From contig DASQTB010000130.1 in assembly GCA_035642095.1 (NCBI GenBank), positions 1 through 9,752 on the forward strand: 9,752 nucleotides of DNA. The letters are read 5' to 3'. Numbering within the stretch: position 1 is the first letter of the stretch; each line of letters starts with the position of its first letter. The notes beneath the pieces were generated by a model that saw only the letters and a program-made list of their open reading frames with translations, ran no database searches and was not told where the DNA came from. Both the position numbers and the translations under genes were made by a program. Source of the stretch: DASQTB01 sp035642095. GTDB taxonomy: Bacteria > Actinomycetota > UBA4738 > CALAEC01. This document shows, one piece after another, positions 1 through 6,537 of the stretch.

Positions 1-807
1 AAGCGGGTGATCGATCCCGACGGGGTGTCGATCATCTGCGCCCTCGACCACGGGATGACCTCGCCGACCTTCCTGGAGCCCCTGGCCGGCATCGAGGAGC
101 GCACCACGGAGGCTGTGGCCGGCGGGGCGAACGTGATCATGATGAGCAAGGGCATGATCCGTCTGGCGGAGCCCGCCTTCGGACGAGAGACGTCCCTGGC
201 CCTCCTCTTGTCCGCGTCCGCGAACGCCGGGGAGGATCGGCCGAGCGTCGTCCACATCGCCCAGGTCGAGGAGGCGCTCCGTTTGGGCGCGGACGCCGTG
301 GTCCTGTTCGTAGCGCTCTCCGGCGAGTCCGAGCCGGGGATGATCCGGACGCTGGCCGAGGTGGGGGAGGCATGCGAGCGCGTGGGAATGCCGTTCATCG
401 CCGAGGCGGAGTTCCCCACCACCTACGCTCGGGTCGAGGACCTGGCCGACGCCTACGGGTTCGAGTATCTCCGGCGGAACGTCCGTCTGTGCGCGGAGCT
501 GGGGGCCGACATCGTCAAGACGAACTGGCCTGGTGACGGCGAGTCGTTCGGCAAGCTCGTCGAGGCGACCTCCGGGATCCCGGTGGTGCTCGCCGGGGGC
601 AGCCGCGTTCCCGATCGGGAGCTGCTTGAGCGGATGGAGGCCGCCATCGCTGCCGGCGGGATCGGCTGTTCGGTTGGCCGAAACATCTTCATGCACGATT
701 CTCCGGAGGCCCTGACCCGGGCCCTCTCCCGGGTGATCCGGGAGAGGTGGCCGGCTGAAAAGGCGTTCGTCGCGCTCCAGGACGAGCTGGGTGGGACGCG
801 GGCGTGA
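1..807 (+). CDS. Class I (Schiff-base) aldolase, DhnA/FbaB/LsrF family, 5' partial
   Basis: Cytosolic (beta/alpha)8-barrel aldolase of the family that includes archaeal-type fructose-bisphosphate aldolase and LsrF. Family marks are the early ALDHGM motif, a GADIVKTNWPGD segment whose lysine is the expected Schiff-base residue (Lys171 counted from the GTG at 7), and a C-terminal phosphate-binding region with VLAGGSR and VGRNIF. The frame is open to base 1 (Lys-Arg before that GTG) and relatives carry about 20 or more residues before the DHG motif, so the real start is probably left of the window. The segment where archaeal FBP aldolases have the acid/base tyrosine (WxYPRG-like) reads AEAEFPTTY here, with Phe at the apparent tyrosine position, which hints at a different substrate or chemistry. 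The stop overlaps the next gene by 4 bases. The family is clear; the substrate is unknown. Cleavage of a phosphorylated ketose from the kinases downstream is an inference. Confidence 0.9.
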   Translation, partial: KRVIDPDGVSIICALDHGMTSPTFLEPLAGIEERTTEAVAGGANVIMMSKGMIRLAEPAFGRETSLALLLSASANAGEDRPSVVHIAQVEEALRLGADAVVLFVALSGESEPGMIRTLAEVGEACERVGMPFIAEAEFPTTYARVEDLADAYGFEYLRRNVRLCAELGADIVKTNWPGDGESFGKLVEATSGIPVVLAGGSRVPDRELLERMEAAIAAGGIGCSVGRNIFMHDSPEALTRALSRVIRERWPAEKAFVALQDELGGTRA

Positions 808-2288
808 CCGACGTCGTGCTGGCGGTGGACCAGGGAACGTCCAGCACGCGGTGCTTCGTGGTGGACGCCGCCCTGGACATCGTGGCGGTCGCCTCTCGTC
901 CGGTCGACACGTCCTTCCCCCGATCCGGATGGGTTGAACAGGACCCCGACCAGATCGTGCGAAGCGTCATCGAAGCCGTCGCCGAGGCGGTCGACCGCGC
1001 CGAGATCCGGTGGGACGACGTCAGGGGGATCGGCATCGACAACCAGACCGAGACGTTCGTGGTCTGGGATCGCGAGACGGGGGCGCCCATCTACCCGGCG
1101 ATCGTGTGGCAGTGCCGGCGGACCGCCGCGGAGTGTGACCGGCTCCGCGAGGCGGGACGGGAGCCGCTCATCCGCCGACTGACCGGCCTGGAACTCGATG
1201 CGAGCTTCTCCGCCACCAAGCTGGCCTGGGTGCTGGACAACGTCGAGGGGGCACGGAAGGCCGCCGAGGCGGGTCACCTTGCCTTCGGTGACGTGGCCTC
1301 CTGGCTGGTGTGGAGGCTCTCGGACGGACGGGCCCACGTGACCGAGCCGTCCAACGCCTCGCGGAGCATGCTGATGGGCCTCGCCAGGCTCGGGTGGGAC
1401 GACGAGCTGTTGGATCTCTTCTCGATCCCTCGGTCCGTGCTTCCCGAGATTCGGTCCAGCGCGTCGGTGCTCGCCGAGACCTCCCCCGGGGTGATCGGGG
1501 CGGCGGTGCCGCTGGCCGGGGCGCTCGGTGACCAGCAGGCTGCCCTGTTTGGCCAGCAGTGCTGGGAACCGGGGATGGCCAAGCTCACCCTGGGCACTGG
1601 CGCCTTCGTGTGGGCCAACGCCGGGCCGACGCCACCGGTGCCGCCGCAGGGCATCCTGGGGACGTGCGCCTGGCGGCTCGACGGCGAGACGGCGTTCGCG
1701 CTCGAAGGGTTCGTCCCGGTCGCCGGCGCTGCCGTGTCCTGGCTGGTGGAGGTGGGCGTCCTCGATGCCCCGGAGGCGAGCGAGGCCCTGGCCCGGGGAG
1801 CGGGAACGGATGACGATGTCTGGTTCGTCCCGGCCCTGACCGGTCTGGGAGCCCCGACGTGGGACCCGGATGCCCGGGGCGTGGTGGTGGGGCTCCACCT
1901 CGGCGTCTCTCGGGGTCAGCTCGTCCGGGCCGCCCTCGACGGCGTCGTTCACCAGGTCGCCGATGCGGTGGAGGCGATGGACGCCGGAGCGCCGGCGCCG
2001 CTGGAGCGACTCCGGGTCGACGGCGGGATGGCCCGGAACGACTGGCTGATGCAGCGCCTGGCCGACGTGCTGGGCCGGCCGGTCGAGCGACCGGCCAACA
2101 CCGAGGCCACGGGGATCGGGGCAGCGTCGGTGGCCGGCCTCACCGTTGGGATGTGGTCCGGCCGCGAGGAGCTGCGCGAGCGGTGGAGGTTGGAACGGCG
2201 GTTCGATCCGTCGACCGACGAGGAACGCCGTCGCCAGGTCCGGGATCGATGGCGGGAGGCGCTGGCGGTGGCCACGGGGTGGTCGTGA
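804..2288 (+). CDS. FGGY-family carbohydrate kinase, glycerol-kinase-like with altered substrate site
   Basis: ATP-dependent sugar/polyol kinase of 494 residues, the usual FGGY length. Seen: the N-terminal phosphate loop VDQGTSSTR (residues 8-16), the IVWQCRRT block (100-107), the second-domain GDQQAALFGQ block with the catalytic-base aspartate (Asp243), the LTLGTGAF block (261-268) and the C-terminal RVDGGMARNDWLMQ adenosine-site block (404-417). Compared with E. coli GlpK glycerol contacts, Glu84, Trp103, Asp245 and Phe270 have counterparts here (Glu83, Trp102, Asp243, Phe268). Arg83 becomes Thr82 in NQTET, and Tyr135 becomes Ser134 in DASFSATK. The GGKGGTR loop that binds the inhibitor fructose 1,6-bisphosphate in E. 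coli is absent. The GTG start overlaps the aldolase stop (GTGA), so translation is probably coupled; no strong ribosome binding site is seen. The GlpK-like fold is secure, but glycerol as the substrate is doubtful; a larger polyol or ketose is more likely. Confidence 0.9.
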   Translation: MTDVVLAVDQGTSSTRCFVVDAALDIVAVASRPVDTSFPRSGWVEQDPDQIVRSVIEAVAEAVDRAEIRWDDVRGIGIDNQTETFVVWDRETGAPIYPAIVWQCRRTAAECDRLREAGREPLIRRLTGLELDASFSATKLAWVLDNVEGARKAAEAGHLAFGDVASWLVWRLSDGRAHVTEPSNASRSMLMGLARLGWDDELLDLFSIPRSVLPEIRSSASVLAETSPGVIGAAVPLAGALGDQQAALFGQQCWEPGMAKLTLGTGAFVWANAGPTPPVPPQGILGTCAWRLDGETAFALEGFVPVAGAAVSWLVEVGVLDAPEASEALARGAGTDDDVWFVPALTGLGAPTWDPDARGVVVGLHLGVSRGQLVRAALDGVVHQVADAVEAMDAGAPAPLERLRVDGGMARNDWLMQRLADVLGRPVERPANTEATGIGAASVAGLTVGMWSGREELRERWRLERRFDPSTDEERRRQVRDRWREALAVATGWS

Positions 2289-3370
2289 CCGGCTCGCTCC
2301 GCACCGTTGTCGTGGGGGACGCCCTGCTCACGACGGATCTGATGGTCTCGGCGTTGGATGCGCTCGACGACGGCATCTCGATCGACGCCGCGCTCGACTT
2401 CGGCCCGCCGGACGAAGCGGAGCTCGACCGGCTGGCCCTCCGGCTGGAGCGCGAGGGGCCCGAGGCCGTGCCGCCCCCCGACGACTTGTGGCCCCACCTA
2501 TCCGAGGCCGAGGCCCTCATCGTCCACTACTGTCCGGTTGGCCCGGCCGTCCTGGAACGGGCGGGGCGGCTTCGGCTGCTGGCCACGTGCCGGGCCGGGA
2601 CGGAGAACCTGGCCGTCGACGAGGCGAGGCGGCGGGGCATCCTGGTCGTGCACGTCGTGGGCAGGACCACCGAGGCGGTGTCCGACTTCGCCGTGGCCCT
2701 CCTGCTGGCCGAGGCCAGGAACGTGGCCCGGGCACACTGCCGGGTGGCCGGCGGCGGATGGGACAAGCGCTTTGCCAACAGCGCCTTCACGCCGGAGCTG
2801 GAGGGCAAGACGGTAGGCATCGTCGGGTTCGGGGAGATCGGCTCGGCCGTGGCCCGCAAGCTGCGAGGGTTCGGGGTCCGACTGCTGGCCCACGACCCGT
2901 TCGTCGCGTCCGATCGGATCGCCGGGGGGGGAGCGGAGCCCGTCGACCTCGGGAGGCTCCTCGAGGAGTCGGACTTCGTCACGCTGCACGCCCGCCCCGA
3001 ATCCGGTGCCCCACCCCTGATCGGTCGGGCGGAGCTGGGCCGGATGCGGCCCACGGCGATCCTGGTGAACACGGCCCGGGCGGCGTTGCTCGACACCGAG
3101 GCATTGGTCGACGCGCTGGCCCGTGCTTCGCTGGGGGGAGCGGCGCTCGACGTGCACGACGCCGAGCCGCTCGGACCGGACCACCCTCTCCTCGGCCTCG
3201 ACAACGTGACGCTCACCCCCCACCTGGCCAGTAGCACGAAGGAATGCGTCGAGAAGAGCCCCCGGCTGCTCGTGGACGACCTTCGCTCGCTGTTCCGCGG
3301 AGGCGTTCCTGCCCACGCGCTCAACCCGGAGGTGGTCGGAGACGGATGGACGGGAGGTGGCACCTCGTGA
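2285..3370 (+). CDS. D-isomer-specific 2-hydroxyacid dehydrogenase (PGDH-like)
   Basis: NAD-dependent oxidoreductase interconverting a 2-hydroxy acid and a 2-oxo acid; 361 residues from the GTG at 2285. The Rossmann motif GIVGFGEIG spans 178-186, followed by an acidic residue (Asp204, LAHD) that favours NAD over NADP. The catalytic set is complete: Arg265 (NTARAALLD), Glu294 (DAEPL) and His313 (TPHLASST). The RAGTENLAVDEARRRGI and VGRTTEAVSDFAVALLLAEARN blocks resemble the YoaD/phosphoglycerate-dehydrogenase-like branch. The frame is open upstream to 1859, but that extension lies inside the kinase gene. The GTGA overlap at 2285-2288 matches the other junctions, so this start is preferred. An 8-G run at 2924-2931 is in frame and encodes glycines. 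In this cassette it could oxidise or reduce the acid made from the aldehyde released by the aldolase; that role is inferred. Confidence 0.9.
   Translation: MTGSLRTVVVGDALLTTDLMVSALDALDDGISIDAALDFGPPDEAELDRLALRLEREGPEAVPPPDDLWPHLSEAEALIVHYCPVGPAVLERAGRLRLLATCRAGTENLAVDEARRRGILVVHVVGRTTEAVSDFAVALLLAEARNVARAHCRVAGGGWDKRFANSAFTPELEGKTVGIVGFGEIGSAVARKLRGFGVRLLAHDPFVASDRIAGGGAEPVDLGRLLEESDFVTLHARPESGAPPLIGRAELGRMRPTAILVNTARAALLDTEALVDALARASLGGAALDVHDAEPLGPDHPLLGLDNVTLTPHLASSTKECVEKSPRLLVDDLRSLFRGGVPAHALNPEVVGDGWTGGGTS
3353..3366 (+). promoter_or_regulatory. Shine-Dalgarno within a short inverted repeat, ahead of the zinc dehydrogenase
   Basis: GGAGGTG at 3353-3359 lies 7 bases before the GTG start at 3367 and is the best ribosome binding site of the plus-strand cluster. 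The bases GAGGTG (3354-3359) and CACCTC (3361-3366) are exact reverse complements around one central G. A 5-bp hairpin with a 3-base loop could therefore mask the site until a ribosome finishing the upstream gene opens it. The repeat is directly visible; the translational-gating role is inferred, and a repeat of this size can occur by chance. Confidence 0.55.
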
Positions 3371-4431
3371 GAGCGGCGTTCATGAAGGATGTCGGTGAGA
3401 TCGTCGTCGAGGACGCGCCGGAGCCCACGGCCGAACCCGACGGGGCGATCCTGAAGATCGAGGCGTGCGGGATCTGCGGGACGGACGCCCGGACGTTCGC
3501 GGGCGGCGACCCCCGCGCTCCCTCGCCGTGGGTCCTCGGCCACGAGCCTGTGGGAACCCTGGTCGACGTTGGGTCCGGGGCCCGTCTCCCGGCGGGCGTG
3601 CAGCCCGGTGATCGGGTGTTCCTCGGATCGATCCTCACCTGCGGCGAGTGCCGGTGGTGCCGCGACGGGTATCAGAACCTGTGCGAGCGGCACGAGCTGT
3701 ACGGCTACGACCCTTACCCCGGAGCCTACGCGGAGTACGCCGTTGTTCCGCCGATCGCCGTGAAGAACCTGTTCGAGCTGCCCCCCGACCTCCCCTCAGA
3801 TCTGGCCACGGTGGCCGACCCCTTCGCCTGCGCCCTGAACGGCGCCGAGGTCCTCGACCCAGGTTACGGAGACACCGTGATGATCCTGGGGTCCGGGCCA
3901 ATCGGCTGCTGGCTGACGCTCCTGGCCCGGGACCGTGGGGCCCATCGGGTGTTCCTCAGCGACGTCAGCGAGGACCGCCTCCGCCTGGCCCTGGACGTGG
4001 TGGGCCGGTTCGTCGACGAGGCCTGGGTGGCCGGCCGGGACAACGGCACGGAGGACCTCCTCTCTCGAACCGGGGGAGCGGGCGCCGAACGGGTCATCGT
4101 GGCCGCGCCCTCGAAGGAGGCCCAGCAGGCCGCCCTGGTGATGGCCGGGCGACGGGCCCGAGTCGTGTATTTCGCGGGACTGCCCAAGGCCGATCCGATC
4201 AGTCCGCTCGATATGAACCAGCTTCACTACAAGGAGCTGGCCGTCCTCGGAGCGTATGGCGCCACCCACCGCCAGTATCGGATCACCATGGAGTACCTGG
4301 CCCGCCGGCGCGAGGACCTGGCTCCGATCGTGACGCATCGATTCGGGCTGGATCGGATCGATCAGGGATTCGCCACGATCCGCTCGGGAACCGGACTGAA
4401 GGTCGTCATCGAGCCGGACAGGGACCGATGA
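3367..4431 (+). CDS. Zinc-dependent medium-chain alcohol/polyol dehydrogenase
   Basis: Cytosolic MDR-family oxidoreductase, 354 residues, related to sorbitol, threonine and other sec-alcohol dehydrogenases. The catalytic zinc site is marked by Cys37 (CGICGTD) and His59-Glu60 (LGHEPVG). The structural zinc site has all four cysteines, 92, 95, 98 and 106 (TCGECRWCRDGYQNLC). The cofactor motif LGSGPIG covers 174-180 and Asp199 follows the second strand, so NAD is expected. The C-terminal part carries YFAGLP and HYKELAVLGAYGAT, as in polyol dehydrogenases. The frame is open upstream to 3244, but the GTG at 3367 has a good ribosome binding site, overlaps the previous stop (GTGA) and gives the typical N-terminus MRAAF. 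Next to two FGGY kinases it probably oxidises a polyol or sugar hydroxyl to a ketone, making a kinase substrate. The exact substrate cannot be read from sequence. Confidence 0.92.
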   Translation: MRAAFMKDVGEIVVEDAPEPTAEPDGAILKIEACGICGTDARTFAGGDPRAPSPWVLGHEPVGTLVDVGSGARLPAGVQPGDRVFLGSILTCGECRWCRDGYQNLCERHELYGYDPYPGAYAEYAVVPPIAVKNLFELPPDLPSDLATVADPFACALNGAEVLDPGYGDTVMILGSGPIGCWLTLLARDRGAHRVFLSDVSEDRLRLALDVVGRFVDEAWVAGRDNGTEDLLSRTGGAGAERVIVAAPSKEAQQAALVMAGRRARVVYFAGLPKADPISPLDMNQLHYKELAVLGAYGATHRQYRITMEYLARRREDLAPIVTHRFGLDRIDQGFATIRSGTGLKVVIEPDRDR

Positions 4432-5936
4432 GATACGTCATCGGGTGCGACGTCGGCAGCCAGGGAACGAACGCCGCGCTGTACGCGGAGGACGGCGCGC
4501 TCGTGGCGTCTCGCTACGAGACCCACGACCTGTCCTTCCCCCATCCGGGTTGGGCGGAGCAGGATGCCGAGGAGTGGCCCAAGGCGGTCGCCACGGCCGT
4601 GGGAGGACTCGTCTCCCAGGTCGACGACCCGAAGGCCGTCGCCGGCCTCTCGTTCGGCAGCCAGCTCGACGGGATGGTTGCCTGTGATGCCACTGGGCGG
4701 CCGGTCCGGCCGGCGATGATCTGGATGGATCGGCGGGCAGAGCCGCAGGCCGCCGCACTGGCCGAGCGGATCTCCCGTGAGGACTTCTACCGGGAGTCGG
4801 GGACGAACCTCGACTCGTCCCACGCCGTGTTCAAGGCCCTGTGGATCAGGGACGAGGAGCCGGAGGCCTTTCGCCGGGCCACGCACTTCATGCCGCCGGG
4901 CAGCTTCGTGCTTCGGGCGGTGACCGGCGTCCTGGCCGTCGACCCCTCGAACGCGTCGTCCCTGGCCCTCCTCGACCCTCGGAGCCGGGCCTGGTCGGAC
5001 CGGCTGCTGGACCTCACCGGGATCGGGTCCGAGCACCTCCCCGAGCTCCGTCCCGCCACCGAGGCCGCGGGCACCGTCAGCCGGGACTTTGCCGAGGCGA
5101 CGGGGCTCGACCCCTCCACGGTGGTCGCTGTGGGGTGCGGAGACGAGATGGCGGCCACGCTGGGCGCCGGGGTGTTCGAGCCGGGCGAGGTGTGCGACGT
5201 GGTGGGGACGGCCGAGCCGGTGTGTGCCGCCAGCGACTCGCCCCGGGAGGACCCGACCATGCTCGTCGAGTGCCATCCCCACGCCGACCCGGAGGCCTGG
5301 CTTCTGGAGAACCCGGGCTTCGTCTCCGGCGGGAACCTCAGGTGGTGGCGGGACCAGTTCGCGCCGCTCGAGGTTCGGTCCGAACGCGAGGGCGGGGGCG
5401 ACGCCTACGATCTGCTGTCGGAGGAAGCGCGAGGGATCCCGCCGGGAGCCGGGGGCGTGGTGTTCCTCCCCTGCATGCAAGGGGCCATGGCGCCCGAGTG
5501 GAACGGGGCCGCCCGCGGCGTGTTCTACGGGTTGACCCTGGCCCACACGCGGGCCCACATGACCCGCGCCGTGCTGGAGGGGAGCGCGTTCGCTCTTCGG
5601 GACATCCTCGAGGCCATGGTCGCGGCAGGACTCGACGTTCGCCGGCTGACCATCGTCGGAGGGGGGGCCAAGGGCCCGGTGTGGCGGCAGATCAAGGCCG
5701 ACGCGACCGGGTATCCGATCCGGGTCCCCACCAGCGTCGAGACCACCGCCACGGGGGCGGCGATCCTCGCCGCCGTGGCGTCCGGTCTTCACGACACGGT
5801 GGCCGAAGCGACCCGGGCCTTCGTGTCGTACGAGCCGGACGAGCACGTCCCCGATCCGGAGGCGCGGGAGATCTACGACACCTCGTACCGGCGATACCGC
5901 GACGTCTACGCCGCGCTCCGCCCGGTGTTCGAGTGA
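4428..5936 (+). CDS. FGGY-family carbohydrate kinase, xylulokinase/LsrK-like
   Basis: Second ATP-dependent sugar kinase of the cluster, 502 residues. Seen: the N-terminal CDVGSQGTN loop with Asp8, the FPHPGWAEQD block (37-46) usual in xylulokinase relatives, the GCGDEMAATLGAG block with the likely catalytic base Asp239, the VVFLPCMQG block (344-352), the GVFYGLTLAHTR block (364-375) and the GGGAKGPVWRQIKAD adenosine-site block (411-425). In E. coli XylB, Met77-His78 in GQMHG sits at the sugar site; here the same place reads SQLDG (Leu80-Asp81), and the XylB GERTP stretch reads GAMAP. It is far from the first kinase in sequence, so the pair is not a recent tandem duplication. The ATG overlaps the previous stop (ATGA); AGGGA at 4420-4424 is a close, weak ribosome binding site. 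A 7-G run at 5661-5667 encodes the conserved glycines. The ketose or related substrate is unknown; LsrK-like activity is a weaker alternative. Confidence 0.9.
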   Translation: MRYVIGCDVGSQGTNAALYAEDGALVASRYETHDLSFPHPGWAEQDAEEWPKAVATAVGGLVSQVDDPKAVAGLSFGSQLDGMVACDATGRPVRPAMIWMDRRAEPQAAALAERISREDFYRESGTNLDSSHAVFKALWIRDEEPEAFRRATHFMPPGSFVLRAVTGVLAVDPSNASSLALLDPRSRAWSDRLLDLTGIGSEHLPELRPATEAAGTVSRDFAEATGLDPSTVVAVGCGDEMAATLGAGVFEPGEVCDVVGTAEPVCAASDSPREDPTMLVECHPHADPEAWLLENPGFVSGGNLRWWRDQFAPLEVRSEREGGGDAYDLLSEEARGIPPGAGGVVFLPCMQGAMAPEWNGAARGVFYGLTLAHTRAHMTRAVLEGSAFALRDILEAMVAAGLDVRRLTIVGGGAKGPVWRQIKADATGYPIRVPTSVETTATGAAILAAVASGLHDTVAEATRAFVSYEPDEHVPDPEAREIYDTSYRRYRDVYAALRPVFE

Positions 5937-6511
5937 CCGTTTCACGGACCGGACGGGGACGGCCCCGGGTCTCCTCCTTCCGGGCGTTGCGGCACGCCGC
6001 CGGCCGGTTCGATCCGCCGTACGCCGTGGCCGAGGAATCCGAGCCGGCGCTTCGCGTCCTGCTCCGGGATCGAGACGGCAAGCGTCCCGACATCATCCTT
6101 CGGCACCGGCACGACCGACGCCTGTTCTTCCGGGCCAACTACCTCGTGGTCGAGGCCGCCGTGCCCGGCGACGGCCCGTCCGGTGACGGCGAGCTCCGGT
6201 TCCGGTTCCGAGGGCCGTTCTCTCGCCGGCGGGCCTCCCTGCGGTGGCGGACCGACGTCCCCGGCGGGACCGGATGGACGCGGCGGCTGGAAGACCCGCT
6301 CCTTCGGGCCCTCGACGACATCCAGGCGGTCGAGTCGCTCCGGATCCTGTGGCACGCTCGGAGCAGGACCTGGCGCCTGGAGCTGAAGACGCTGTCGGGC
6401 TCGATGGTCGGTGGGTTCATGACGGCCATGCCGATCGCCGTCCCCCTCGAGCCCGCCGAAGGGCGAGGGATCGTGGCCCTGGTCGACGCCCTCCGGGCGA
6501 CCGCTTCCTGA
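5933..6511 (+). CDS. Conserved-looking hypothetical protein, last gene of the sugar cassette
   Basis: I do not recognise this 192-residue protein. It starts at a GTG overlapping the kinase stop by four bases (GTGA), like every other junction of the cluster, which is the main evidence that it is real; the frame is also open far upstream inside the kinase. The N-terminus is strongly basic (about eight Arg in the first 25 residues). The middle is rich in alternating Arg and hydrophobic residues suggesting beta strands (for example RRLFFRANYLVVEAAV at 62-77 and ELRFRFRGPF at 87-96). A likely helix LEDPLLRALDDI (119-130) and an ESLRILWHARSRTWRLELKTLSGS stretch (134-157) follow. No signal peptide, membrane span, cysteine pair or known catalytic motif is seen. 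It ends one base from the opposing membrane-protein gene. It could be an accessory or binding protein; no function is assigned. Confidence 0.7.
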   Translation: MTVSRTGRGRPRVSSFRALRHAAGRFDPPYAVAEESEPALRVLLRDRDGKRPDIILRHRHDRRLFFRANYLVVEAAVPGDGPSGDGELRFRFRGPFSRRRASLRWRTDVPGGTGWTRRLEDPLLRALDDIQAVESLRILWHARSRTWRLELKTLSGSMVGGFMTAMPIAVPLEPAEGRGIVALVDALRATAS

Positions 6512-6537
6512 TTCAGGCCACCCCGGAGCGGTCGACC
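6481..6537. terminator. Nested inverted repeat between converging operons, possible bidirectional terminator
   Basis: Three nested complementary pairs are centred on about 6509-6512: GGTCGAC 6481-6487 with GTCGACC 6531-6537, CTCCGGG 6491-6497 with CCCGGAG 6522-6528, and CCTG 6507-6510 with CAGG 6514-6517. The innermost palindrome is formed by the two opposing stop codons. A competing exact 8-bp pair also exists, CGACCGCT 6498-6505 with AGCGGTCG 6527-6534. No run of T follows on either strand, so this is not a textbook intrinsic terminator. Hairpins without a U-tract have been proposed in high-GC bacteria. The repeat is seen; termination is inferred from the position. Confidence 0.5.

Noticed and set aside
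453..1952. Long antisense open frame (about 499 codons) opposite the aldolase and first kinase
   Set aside because: Its translation is Arg/Pro/Gly/His-rich without motifs, while the plus strand carries clear catalytic motifs. Such frames are expected opposite GC-rich genes.
1859..2284. N-terminal extension of the 2-hydroxyacid dehydrogenase frame into the kinase gene
   Set aside because: The extension is Arg/Gly/Pro-rich shadow sequence. The GTG at 2285 gives the normal family N-terminus and the four-base overlap.
2924..2931. Run of eight G as a possible phase-variable tract or frameshift
   Set aside because: The frame is intact through a conserved dehydrogenase and the run simply encodes glycines in GC-rich DNA. 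A second run (seven G, 5661-5667) encodes the conserved kinase glycines. Neither gene is broken.
4841..5932. Long upstream extension of the unknown protein's frame
   Set aside because: It lies inside the kinase in another frame and has shadow-like composition; the GTG at 5933 fits the overlap pattern.
4362..5945. Antisense open frame of about 527 codons covering the second kinase
   Set aside because: Low-complexity composition, no domain signal, and full overlap with a convincing FGGY kinase.
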